Source of the DNA: SM1-50 sp964467345
Lineage (GTDB): Archaea; Thermoplasmatota; E2; DHVEG-1
Reading direction: 5' to 3'
DNA length: 30,751 bases
NCBI GenBank assembly: GCA_964467345.1
Contig: CAYXPY010000021.1
Location: forward strand, 1 to 30,751
Position 1 is the first letter of the stretch. Every line of letters starts with the position of its first letter. Position numbers and translations under genes: made by a program. The notes under the pieces were generated by a model. The model made no database searches. It was not told the origin of the DNA and saw only the letters and a list, made by a program, of their open reading frames with translations. Shown here piece after piece: positions 1 through 6,924 of the stretch.

Positions 1-778
1 TTTCTGAACCATACATTATTTTAATAAAAAGGACTGCGACAACCCCTGCCAGAAGCCCAAGCAGGAGGTAGAACAACAGCTCGTAGGGGCTGACAAAACT
101 ATAATGAGGGATGGTGAACGCAGGTTCACGGCCTAAAAAAATTCGAGAGATAATCGTTCCTGTTATCGATGAGACGACAAGAGGTATAAATGATCGTGTT
201 TTTAATTCAAATAAAATAAGTTCGATGGAAAAAATCACTCCTGCGATAGGGGTGTTAAAGGTAGCAGCAATTCCCGCCGTCGCTCCACAGGCAAGAAGGA
301 TCTTTATTCCACCTGGTGGAAGATTCAGTTTCTGCCCAACTGCTGAACCCACTGCCGCCCCGATTTGAATGATAGGTCCTTCCCTGCCTGTCGAACCGCC
401 TGATGCGATGCAGATTGATGAGGCAATGGTCTTAATAACAGCGACACGAGGACGGATTCGTCCTTCTTTCATCGCCACCGCTTCCATGACCTCGGGTACT
501 CCATGCCCCTTTGCCTCTTTTGCAAAGAAATAAACTATCAACCCGACGGTGAGTCCTCCAATTGCTGGAACAACGATGACAAGCAATCCAAGTGAATTAT
601 CAAGAGGCGTGCCCCCCGTGAAAAATAGGCTTTGGAGTAACAAGATCATGTCTCTAAAAATGATTGCACCAAACCCACCTGCGATACCCACACAAAACGC
701 TAGCAGCGAAAGAAGGAGATATTCGTGTTTGAAAATATGGTATACTTTTTTTATCGGTGTGGCTTTCTGATCAGTCAT
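1..778 (-). CDS. ClC-family chloride channel/transporter, C-terminus cut off by window edge
   Basis: Integral membrane protein for chloride movement; 259 residues are visible and the frame runs open off the left edge. The ATG at 778 follows a GAGGAG ribosome site about 11 nt upstream. Family hallmarks seen: an N-terminal helix with GIAGGFGAIIFR (about residues 31-42), a GHGVPEV loop (about 92-98) at the position of the anion-coordinating GSGIP motif, and GSTGREGP (about 128-135) carrying the gating glutamate Glu133. The helix NTPIAGVIFSIEL (about 175-187) has Leu where CLC-ec1 has its internal proton glutamate (Glu203), a pattern shared with channel-type ClCs. It lies 106 bp downstream of the Mrp operon on the same strand, so read-through is possible, but it has its own ribosome site and higher GC than that operon. 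Family is certain; channel versus antiporter mode is inference. Confidence 0.93.
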   Translation of the reverse strand, partial: MTDQKATPIKKVYHIFKHEYLLLSLLAFCVGIAGGFGAIIFRDMILLLQSLFFTGGTPLDNSLGLLVIVVPAIGGLTVGLIVYFFAKEAKGHGVPEVMEAVAMKEGRIRPRVAVIKTIASSICIASGGSTGREGPIIQIGAAVGSAVGQKLNLPPGGIKILLACGATAGIAATFNTPIAGVIFSIELILFELKTRSFIPLVVSSITGTIISRIFLGREPAFTIPHYSFVSPYELLFYLLLGLLAGVVAVLFIKIMYGSE

Positions 779-884
779 TCGTTGCTTTACTCCTCAGATC
801 CCAGAAAAACATGAAAGGAAAACATCATAAAAAATTTATCCATTTTACTAAGCAATCCCGGAAAGAAATTACAAAACTTTTTTT

Positions 885-2555
885 TCAATTCAGCATGGTG
901 AAAACCACCATTATCATTGTCAACGCAAACATGATCATAACCACCTTCATGTTTAGAGTTGGTCGGATTAATCTTGCACATATTCTTTCTATGTCCTGGG
1001 ACCGTTTGACTATAACAAGTAACACCAGTAAACCAACTGCGATAAGAATCCATTGCTTTACTATCGAAGCTGCATCAAAAAAGGATAGCTGTACTGCGTA
1101 ATCTCCTGGGATAATCAAAGAGGTCGCAGGAAGTATTATTCGCTCGAGAACAAGGTGGGGAAACAACCCAAGCACCACACAGAAAAACGCAAGGATGATC
1201 ATAGGAAAAAGCATAGAGAACGGTACTTCTTGAGATGGCTGATGTGCTTTTTGTTTTACTGCAGGTTTCAGAAACGAGTAATAAAAAATTTTTGAAAAAG
1301 TTGTTATCGTACCAATGCTTGCTATCAGTAGAATAAACCAAATCAAAAAATGCGATGATAACGAATATTCTATCATCAACTTACTAGCTGATCCATTAAA
1401 TGGTGTCACACCAGCAATAGCACATGCCGCGATAACATATGTTATCAGAGTGATGGGCATTGTCGTTCCAACATTATGTTTTCTAACGTCTTTTGACCCG
1501 GTTCGATAAATAAGACAACCAGCACATAAAAACAATAACCCCTTGAAAATAGCATGGTTAACGAGATGATATAAACCACCAGCAATACCAATAGGCGAAA
1601 AGGTAGCAAAACCAGCAACGATAAATCCCATTTGAGAAATCGTATGATACGCTAACAAGCGTTTAATGTCACATTCAAATAAGGCAAATATCACGCCACC
1701 TACCGCTGCCAGAGCACCAATCATGAGAAGCAACTCAGTCATTCCCTGGAGTTGGAAACCAAGGGAAAAAACACGTAAGAAAATATACAAACCAATTTTT
1801 ACGGTAATGCCTGATAAAACAGCAGACACGGCGGTAGGTGCTGTGGAATGTGCATCCACAAGCCAGGTGTGGAACGGAGGTAGGGCTGCTTTCACTGCCA
1901 CTGCTCCAAAAAGAAAAATAAAAACCGCGACCTGGACTTTCGTATCCAATTCGTGGACAAGACCTGCTAAATGATAGATATTAAGTGCACCCGTGTGGAA
2001 ATACAACAGTCCTAAACCAAGGAGAAAAAACAAGGAAGCAATACTGCCAAGTATCAGATAGGTGAATGCTGCTTTTAGTGATTTCTTCTGATCCCCTAGT
2101 GTTACAAGGATATAACTCGTGATAACACAGAGTTCAAAAAATACGTAGATGTTAAATAAATCTACTGAGAGAAAAACCCCATAGATGCCGGCGACCATCA
2201 ACAGGAAAAAAAACGAGAATTTATCCTTAGCCTTGTTGATGTCTTTAATAGAAAAGATATACGCCAAAAAGGTAACCAAGGAGGAGATAATCAGAAAAGT
2301 GTAATTAAATGAATCAATCACCAGGGTAATTGCATATGGACTAAGCCATCCGCCCATGTTGTACTGAATTGGTGTAATGCTCACTGTTGGATACAGATAG
2401 AGAAGATAACAAAAAGGTAAAAATAACCCAATGAGTGCTATGTATTTCTGTATGCGAAGTGTTTTCTCTGGTTTTAATAGTGGTGAAAGAAATGATAGTA
2501 TCGATGCAGCGATCACCGGTGTTATGATAATCAGCACTGGTTCATAGTCAATCAT
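885..2555 (-). CDS. mnhD: Mrp/Mbh-type antiporter subunit D (NuoN/NuoM-like, MbhH-like)
   Basis: Large proton/cation-translocating membrane subunit of the Mrp complex, homologous to complex I antiporter-like subunits; about 556 residues with roughly 14 hydrophobic helices. Conserved charged residues are present: the helix glutamate in FFELCVITSYILV (about residue 141), the lysine and histidine in AVKAALPPFHTW (about 222 and 229), the broken-helix region ending SGITVKIGLYIF with its lysine (about 253), and a lysine in NHAIFKGLLF (about 338). The ATG at 2555 is preferred to the in-frame TTG at 2558; a GGAGG ribosome site lies just upstream. It overlaps the end of mnhC by 8 nt, so translation is probably coupled. 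It is the last gene of the antiporter operon, in the position of MbhH in Pyrococcus membrane-bound hydrogenase operons. Confidence 0.93.
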   Translation of the reverse strand: MIDYEPVLIIITPVIAASILSFLSPLLKPEKTLRIQKYIALIGLFLPFCYLLYLYPTVSITPIQYNMGGWLSPYAITLVIDSFNYTFLIISSLVTFLAYIFSIKDINKAKDKFSFFFLLMVAGIYGVFLSVDLFNIYVFFELCVITSYILVTLGDQKKSLKAAFTYLILGSIASLFFLLGLGLLYFHTGALNIYHLAGLVHELDTKVQVAVFIFLFGAVAVKAALPPFHTWLVDAHSTAPTAVSAVLSGITVKIGLYIFLRVFSLGFQLQGMTELLLMIGALAAVGGVIFALFECDIKRLLAYHTISQMGFIVAGFATFSPIGIAGGLYHLVNHAIFKGLLFLCAGCLIYRTGSKDVRKHNVGTTMPITLITYVIAACAIAGVTPFNGSASKLMIEYSLSSHFLIWFILLIASIGTITTFSKIFYYSFLKPAVKQKAHQPSQEVPFSMLFPMIILAFFCVVLGLFPHLVLERIILPATSLIIPGDYAVQLSFFDAASIVKQWILIAVGLLVLLVIVKRSQDIERICARLIRPTLNMKVVMIMFALTMIMVVFTMLN

Positions 2556-2877
2556 CAATGATTTCCTCCACGTTCAATGTTTTATATTTATGAAAAATCC
2601 ATGCGCCTATGGTTAACGATAAAGCGGTCAGGCAGAGATTAATCACAATCATTGTAATCATCATTGCTTGAGGAAGAGGATCTACGGGGTTTGTGACATC
2701 AGATGTGAGTATTGGTGATTGCCCTTCGAGAACATATCCAAGGGAGATGAAGAAGATCAGCACACCGTTTTCAGCAACAGACAGTGACATGATGATTTTT
2801 ATAATGTTTCTATTAATCATCATTCCAAAAAGACCAATAAGAAAAAGGATGATGCCGATGTTGATGCCGTTAATCAT
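2548..2877 (-). CDS. mnhC: Mrp antiporter subunit C (NuoK-like, MbhG-like)
   Basis: Small three-helix membrane protein of 109 residues, homologous to NuoK of complex I and MbhG of membrane-bound hydrogenase. The family signature DPLPQAMMITMIVIN is present at about residues 66-80, and a conserved glutamate lies in the second helix (SLSVAENGVLIFF). Length is normal for the family. The start overlaps the end of mnhB by 8 nt and its own end overlaps mnhD by 8 nt, so translation is probably coupled. With mnhD it would form part of the ion-translocating membrane arm. Confidence 0.93.
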   Translation of the reverse strand: MINGINIGIILFLIGLFGMMINRNIIKIIMSLSVAENGVLIFFISLGYVLEGQSPILTSDVTNPVDPLPQAMMITMIVINLCLTALSLTIGAWIFHKYKTLNVEEIIDD

Positions 2878-3253
2878 GAGGTAACTCCCAGCGGGTAATG
2901 AAAATATAAATCAAGGTCACACCAGCAAAAACCTTCACACCAACAATAATATTTAATAACGGCAGAATATGGAAATCAGCAAGGAATGGTAACCAGAGGA
3001 GAAATGTAATAGATCCGACAAAAATAAACAACAAAACTCCGCCTGCCTCAAGAGATTGTAAATGGGACATATAGCGAGCAGGTTTATCAAAACCATACAC
3101 GATTATTACAAGTATTGATGCTCCTGCAATAATCATTCCTCCTTGGAAACCACCTCCGGGGGACAGATGACCAAAAGCAATAATATACAAGCCAAACATC
3201 AGCAGAAAAGGAAGAATTGTCCAGGTCGTTGTTTGTATGATTTTTGAAGTCAT
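2870..3253 (-). CDS. mnhB: Mrp antiporter subunit B (MnhB/MbhF-like)
   Basis: Four-helix membrane protein of 127 residues. The hallmark GHLSPGGGFQGGMIIAGA is visible at about residues 28-45 and identifies the MnhB/MbhF family. In Mrp complexes this subunit packs beside the MrpA C-terminal and MrpC-like subunits and is needed for antiport. The ATG at 3253 overlaps the preceding MbhE-like gene by 4 nt. Length is normal for a stand-alone MnhB and nothing appears truncated. Confidence 0.93.
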   Translation of the reverse strand: MTSKIIQTTTWTILPFLLMFGLYIIAFGHLSPGGGFQGGMIIAGASILVIIVYGFDKPARYMSHLQSLEAGGVLLFIFVGSITFLLWLPFLADFHILPLLNIIVGVKVFAGVTLIYIFITRWELPHD

Positions 3254-3522
3254 TTTTCTCTCCGAATTATCAGCATGACACCAGAAATAGTGACAAATAA
3301 AACCAGTATCTCGCCAAGAGTATCATACGCACGGAAATCAAGCAATATAGCACTTACGACATTGATTGCCCCTGTTTTTGATAACTGGTCGATATAATAC
3401 AGGGACATCTCAGAATGCAATGCCGAGGGATACTCTAAAAATACATTGGAAAAGAAAATTAATGCAAAGGTTATGAGAATACCTGCGGACATCATCATAA
3501 TCAATATTCTTTTTTTATCCAT
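3250..3522 (-). CDS. MbhE-like subunit, equivalent to part of the MrpA C-terminal region
   Basis: Small membrane protein of 90 residues with an N-terminal and a C-terminal hydrophobic helix. The central segment INVVSAILLDFRAYDTLGE (about residues 53-71) matches the conserved NVVnvIlvDFRgfDTlGE motif of MbhE and of the extreme C-terminus of full-size MrpA. The ATG at 3522 has a clear GGAGG ribosome site 6-7 nt upstream. It overlaps the MbhD-like gene by 8 nt and mnhB by 4 nt. It therefore represents a separately encoded piece of what is a fused MrpA tail in bacterial Mrp systems. Confidence 0.88.
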   Translation of the reverse strand: MDKKRILIMMMSAGILITFALIFFSNVFLEYPSALHSEMSLYYIDQLSKTGAINVVSAILLDFRAYDTLGEILVLFVTISGVMLIIRREK

Positions 3523-3748
3523 GTTTTCCTCCGATTTTTTTTATGATTGTCAAATACAAAATCGTCGTTGCACCTGTACCAGCAACCGCCATTGTGATAG
3601 CTACATCAGGAGCGTTATGGAAAAAAATATAAGTCACGATTAAAAGATTGCTTACCGAGAGAATAACCAGTGCTTTCAGAAGGTTATTTACAAGGACAAC
3701 AAGAAGTGAAACAATGACTAACGATAGTAACAGAATCTCAGCGATCAT
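3515..3748 (-). CDS. MbhD-like subunit (DUF4040-type), equivalent to part of the MrpA C-terminal region
   Basis: Small membrane protein of 77 residues with two or three hydrophobic helices. The motif APDVAITMAVAGTGATTILY (about residues 46-65) is the core of the DUF4040/MbhD family, which corresponds to the region of MrpA just before the MbhE-like tail. It overlaps mnhG upstream by 4 nt and the MbhE-like gene downstream by 8 nt. With that neighbour it supplies the NuoJ-like part of the complex although no NuoL-like MrpA body is encoded here. Confidence 0.87.
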   Translation of the reverse strand: MIAEILLLSLVIVSLLVVLVNNLLKALVILSVSNLLIVTYIFFHNAPDVAITMAVAGTGATTILYLTIIKKIGGKHG

Positions 3749-4104
3749 TGTTTCTTTCTCCTTTGAAAAAAATAACTACGATTTTGTTTTTTTACAAGTT
3801 TTACAGATATGATATCCGTTGTCTGATGGAGATAAGCAGATTGTGCGAGTGCATGTGAGATAACAGGATTTAATATTAATAAAAAAACGAGAAGAACGAA
3901 AATTTTAAGTGTAACCATGTTTACTCCATTTAAAATCATAAGTCCTAAAAAAATCGTTATCGCCCCTCCCGTGTTCATCTTACTGTTTGCATGTAGTCTC
4001 ATGAATATATCAGGAAAGCGATACAATCCTAATCCCGCTGAAAACATAATGAAACATCCAGTAGCAATAACAGTATATGCGATGATTTCAATGATGGGTA
4101 TCAT
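3745..4104 (-). CDS. mnhG: Mrp antiporter subunit G (MnhG/MbhC-like)
   Basis: Membrane protein of 119 residues with three hydrophobic helices. The family core GLYRFPDIFMRLHANSKMNT (about residues 25-44) matches the RlPDvytRlHAatKa region of MnhG/MrpG. The C-terminus extends about 20 basic residues beyond the last helix (KLVKKQNRSYFFQRRKKQ), probably cytoplasmic. The ATG at 4104 overlaps the stop of mnhF in an ATGA arrangement, so translation is likely coupled. Confidence 0.92.
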   Translation of the reverse strand: MIPIIEIIAYTVIATGCFIMFSAGLGLYRFPDIFMRLHANSKMNTGGAITIFLGLMILNGVNMVTLKIFVLLVFLLILNPVISHALAQSAYLHQTTDIISVKLVKKQNRSYFFQRRKKQ

Positions 4105-4352
4105 CTTTTCTTTTCCCCGCTTAAATGTTTGGTAAAAGCAACCATGCCAATAAAATCAAAAAAGATAAACGCCAACGCAATATCTAGATAAAAACCATTG
4201 TTTTCTTCAATGCCGAGAGCTACCAGTATGATAGTAAATATAATTGTCACCGAGTTTAATGACACTAGTCGATCCTGTATAGTTGGACCTACGAATAGAC
4301 GATATGATGCGAAAAGCGCTGCAAAAAGAAGGATATAGACAAGGATCATCAT
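4101..4352 (-). CDS. mnhF: Mrp antiporter subunit F (MnhF/MbhB-like)
   Basis: Three-helix membrane protein of 83 residues, typical in length for MnhF/MrpF. The segment FVGPTIQDRLVSLNSVTII (about residues 20-38) matches the conserved GPTv.DRvvalD core of the family; here the usual Asp is Asn. Two adjacent start codons exist (4352 and 4349). The upstream gene mnhE ends in an ATGA overlap with the first of them. F and G are small accessory subunits needed for assembly of the complex. Confidence 0.92.
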   Translation of the reverse strand: MMILVYILLFAALFASYRLFVGPTIQDRLVSLNSVTIIFTIILVALGIEENNGFYLDIALAFIFFDFIGMVAFTKHLSGEKKR

Positions 4353-4900
4353 GTGAACAATGCTCCTATCATTTCATCCCATTTACCGATGGTATTTTCT
4401 ATATATCTTTTCGGATCATCAGTCTTTAAATACGAAAAATGAACATACAAATACGATCCTTCGTCCTCCGCATCTTCAACGTCAATAACAAGAGTGCCCG
4501 GAGTAAGTGTGATTAGTGTTGAAATGAGTGTTATCTCAAAATCAGACCTCACATTGATTTTTAGTTTTACTATTTTTGGATGAATCCGTAATGTGATTGC
4601 TTGGTATATAACAAGAAGATTTGATTCAATCAATCTTACAAACGTTGACAAGAGAAGTGAGAATAAATGTTCAAGAGCAAACAATGATTCTTTCAAAGAT
4701 TTTCGATAAATCCTTTTTTTTTTAAATAAAAAAAACTGGGTAACGAAACTTAGAATTACAGCAAGGACGCCGCCACCTACTATGGAGAGAAATGAAAAAT
4801 TGTCTGAGAGAATGATCCAGAAGAGCCATAAAAAGACTATCTGGATTAGTGTCCCTGCAACTGGAAGATTGGTTTTTTTTACTATACTTTCGTTCTCCAT
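4349..4900 (-). CDS. mnhE: Mrp antiporter subunit E (MnhE/MbhA-like), first gene of the operon
   Basis: Membrane protein of about 183 residues: two N-terminal helices followed by a soluble domain. The soluble part carries STLITLTPGTLVIDVEDAED, matching the conserved lTPGTl motif of MrpE. The frame is open upstream to a TTG at 4930, but the ATG at 4900 is preferred. It has GGGAGAAG immediately upstream, and a TATA box at 4941-4951 predicts transcription starting near 4920, downstream of the TTG. It heads the eight-gene operon in the order E-F-G-MbhD-MbhE-B-C-D, the same order as MbhA-H. Confidence 0.9.
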   Translation of the reverse strand: MENESIVKKTNLPVAGTLIQIVFLWLFWIILSDNFSFLSIVGGGVLAVILSFVTQFFLFKKKRIYRKSLKESLFALEHLFSLLLSTFVRLIESNLLVIYQAITLRIHPKIVKLKINVRSDFEITLISTLITLTPGTLVIDVEDAEDEGSYLYVHFSYLKTDDPKRYIENTIGKWDEMIGALFT

Positions 4901-4940
4901 ACTTCTCCCGATATATCTTGATTTGTGCAATTTTCCAGAC

Positions 4941-4951
4941 GCATATAAAAG
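4941..4951 (-). promoter_or_regulatory. TATA box of the Mrp operon
   Basis: On the minus strand the sequence reads CTTTTATATGC, an archaeal TATA-box match. A transcript starting about 25 nt downstream (near 4920) would place the ribosome site and the ATG at 4900 in a short leader. Inferred from position only. Confidence 0.6.
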
Positions 4952-5069
4952 TATCTGTCGAATGGAAAATTAGTGCATGCATTATTGCAATTTTTATTTT
5001 TTAAAAAACACGATTTTCTACATTGTTTTATGAATATCAATAAAAAACCAATGTATTGTAAATTTTCAA

Positions 5070-5142
5070 TGCTCCTGTCGGGATTCGAACCCGAGTCGAA
5101 GCCTCGAAAGGGCCTCATGATTGGCCGCTACACCACAGGAGC
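5070..5142 (-). tRNA. tRNA-Glu (anticodon TTC)
   Basis: A 73-nt cloverleaf on the minus strand. Acceptor strands GCTCCTG and CAGGAGC form 7 pairs with discriminator A. The anticodon loop is CTTTCGA with anticodon TTC, closed by AGGCC/GGCTT (one G-U pair). The T arm is CTCGGGTTCGAATCCCGA. The D-arm sequence matches the typical archaeal tRNA-Glu pattern. CCA is not encoded and no intron is seen. Confidence 0.96.
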
Positions 5143-5158
5143 AATTCGCTTTATCAAG

Positions 5159-5231
5159 TAGCCCCGAGAGGATTCGAACCTCTGTCGCTGGCTCCAAAGG
5201 CCAGAATGATTGACCACTACACTACGGGGCT
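5159..5231 (-). tRNA. tRNA-Gln (anticodon TTG)
   Basis: A 73-nt cloverleaf on the minus strand. Acceptor strands AGCCCCG and CGGGGCT form 7 pairs with discriminator A. The anticodon stem is CTGGC/GCCAG around loop CTTTGGA with anticodon TTG. The T arm is AGAGGTTCGAATCCTCT. The A1-U72 start is typical of archaeal tRNA-Gln. Only 16 nt separate it from tRNA-Glu, so the two are probably one transcript. Confidence 0.96.
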
Positions 5232-5270
5232 AACAAGCAGGTCTAGTGTAATGGGTCCGGGATGAGAATT

Positions 5271-5280
5271 TACCTATATA
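5271..5280 (-). promoter_or_regulatory. Probable TATA box of the tRNA-Gln/tRNA-Glu transcript
   Basis: The minus strand reads TATATAGGTA about 40-49 nt before the tRNA-Gln 5' end. A start 25 nt downstream gives a leader of about 20 nt. No other TATA-like sequence lies between it and the tRNA. Confidence 0.5.
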
Positions 5281-5343
5281 ATGTTTAACGTTTGTGAAAC
5301 CTTATATCATACAAATGAGTTTACCTCTGATGAGGTGTGCTCG

Positions 5344-5832
5344 TTGGTAGATATCAAGCTTGTTAATAAAGTCTCTGATGAACTGAAAAAACAACACAAG
5401 ACGATCGCCACAGCAGAGTCCTGCACGGGCGGCCTTCTTGCCCATACATTCACGAACATATCTGGCAGTTCTGAATATTTTGACCGAGGTGTTGTCACCT
5501 ATAGCAATAAAGCCAAAACAGAGCTGCTTGGGGTCTCTGAAGAAGTATTACGAATTCATGGTGCGGTAAGCAAGCAGGTCGCAGCAGCCATGGCACAGGC
5601 GATTCGCCAACGTGCCCATGTTGATTACGGACTAGCGACAACCGGTATCGCAGGACCGACCGGGGGGACAAAAGACAAACCGGTTGGATTGGTATACATC
5701 GGTCTTTCAACAAAAGATTCTGTCGTTGTCAAAAAATATCTTTTTACGGCAGACCGGCTAGCCAATAAAGAGAGCACCTGCCAGGTAGCAATAGAGTTAC
5801 TATTGGATATCCTTACGACACAAAAGAGTTGA
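5344..5832 (+). CDS. pncC: CinA C-terminal-domain protein (nicotinamide-nucleotide amidase, PncC-type)
   Basis: Cytosolic enzyme that deamidates nicotinamide mononucleotide for NAD recycling (known for the family). It holds only the CinA C-terminal domain. Motifs seen: TIATAESCTGGLLAHTF with the catalytic Ser, GVVTYSNKAKTELLGV with the Lys region, and TGIAGPTGGTKDKPVGLVY. The TTG at 5344 is preferred: it has a GAGGTG ribosome site, a TATA-like CTTATATCAT at 5300-5309 about 40 nt upstream, and yields 162 residues, the usual family length. An in-frame ATG at 5281 would add 21 atypical residues, lacks a ribosome site and overlaps the tRNA promoter region, so it is less likely. The gene is 6 nt from rtcA and probably co-transcribed with it. 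Confidence 0.9.
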   Translation: MVDIKLVNKVSDELKKQHKTIATAESCTGGLLAHTFTNISGSSEYFDRGVVTYSNKAKTELLGVSEEVLRIHGAVSKQVAAAMAQAIRQRAHVDYGLATTGIAGPTGGTKDKPVGLVYIGLSTKDSVVVKKYLFTADRLANKESTCQVAIELLLDILTTQKS

Positions 5833-5838
5833 ACGTCC

Positions 5839-6858
5839 ATGTTGTCAATCGATGGATCCTACGGTGAAGGTGGCGGCCAGATCGTCCGGACCGCTGTTGC
5901 ATTATCGGTTCTCACCAAACAGCCAATTGAGATTTTCAATATCAGAGCAGGTCGTCCAAACCCGGGGTTACGTCCACAGCATTACACCGCGCTTTCCTGC
6001 ATCCGGGAGATCTGCGATGCCGACGTCGAGGGTCTTTCTGTGCATTCCACGAACTTGAGATTTCAGCCTCACGACATCAAACCAGGCAATTATTTCTTCG
6101 ATGTTGGGACCGCGGGAAGCATGACACTGGTGTTTCAAGCCTGTCTGCTGAGCGCGTTTCATACACCAACGCCACTGTTCATAAAACTCAGAGGGGGGAC
6201 AGACGTACGATGGGCACCATCCTGGGATTATTTCGCTTTCGTGTTCCTTCCTTTGATTACCATGATCGGGATAAAAACAGAGATAAAATTGATAAAACGC
6301 GGCTATTATCCTAAAGGAGGTGGCGAGGCAGAACTACTGATACATCCTGTTGAACAATTACATGCGTTTTCCGCAGACGAGCCACAGAACTTTACCGATA
6401 TCACTGGCATTGTCCATCGTGCGAACCTCCCGGAGCACATCAGCACCCGGATTCGACATGCAGCGATAAAGACGGCACTGAAACAGAACCTCCGTTCCAC
6501 CATCCAGATTTATGCCGCTCCTTCGTTGTCATCTGGTACAGGGATCACGTTATGGTCCTCGTCAGGACCGACGATTCTTGGATCCACCGTGCTTGGTGAA
6601 AAAAGCATCTCTGCTGAGATGGTGGGGGAAACCGCGGCAAATCAACTCATCCAGGAAATGAAAAGCGGTGCAACGCTTGATCGATACGCGATCGATCAAA
6701 TACTTCCCTACCTTGTCCTAGCTCCAAAAGGCTCTTCATGCCTCATCCGAGAAATCAGCAACCATACCCAAACCAACATGTGGCTCATCAAGCAGTTCCT
6801 GAGCGTGGATTTCGAGGTAGCCCCGCAACAAAACGCGGTTTGTTTGCGAGTCAAGTAA
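5839..6858 (+). CDS. rtcA: RNA 3'-terminal phosphate cyclase
   Basis: Converts RNA 3'-phosphate ends to 2',3'-cyclic phosphates using ATP through a covalent histidine-AMP intermediate (known for the family). The protein has 339 residues, the normal length. It opens with IDGSYGEGGGQIVRTAVALS, the RtcA signature near the N-terminus, followed by RAGRPNPGLRPQH and the central KRGYYPKGGGEAEL. The nucleophile histidine is visible in NHTQTNMWLIKQFL as His309, the same number as in E. coli RtcA. GTAGSMTLVFQ is also characteristic. The start lies 6 nt after the pncC stop, with no strong ribosome site, so translation probably depends on the upstream gene. No rtcB or archease gene is visible nearby. Confidence 0.96.
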   Translation: MLSIDGSYGEGGGQIVRTAVALSVLTKQPIEIFNIRAGRPNPGLRPQHYTALSCIREICDADVEGLSVHSTNLRFQPHDIKPGNYFFDVGTAGSMTLVFQACLLSAFHTPTPLFIKLRGGTDVRWAPSWDYFAFVFLPLITMIGIKTEIKLIKRGYYPKGGGEAELLIHPVEQLHAFSADEPQNFTDITGIVHRANLPEHISTRIRHAAIKTALKQNLRSTIQIYAAPSLSSGTGITLWSSSGPTILGSTVLGEKSISAEMVGETAANQLIQEMKSGATLDRYAIDQILPYLVLAPKGSSCLIREISNHTQTNMWLIKQFLSVDFEVAPQQNAVCLRVK

Positions 6859-6866
6859 AACACAAA

Positions 6867-6879
6867 TTTAAATATAAAC
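6867..6879 (+). promoter_or_regulatory. TATA box before the PAS protein gene
   Basis: The sequence TTTAAATATAAAC sits just after the rtcA stop and about 50-60 nt before the PAS gene start codons. Transcription would start near 6898, leaving a leader of about 30 nt without a clear ribosome site. Confidence 0.55.
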
Positions 6880-6924
6880 AAGAGATGTATTCTCTGTGCT
6901 GCTTGTTGAAAAAGCAGTACCATT

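Noticed and set aside
885..4930. Assignment of the operon as a complete membrane-bound hydrogenase or complex I
   Set aside because: No NiFe-hydrogenase, quinone-binding or iron-sulfur subunit genes are present in the window.
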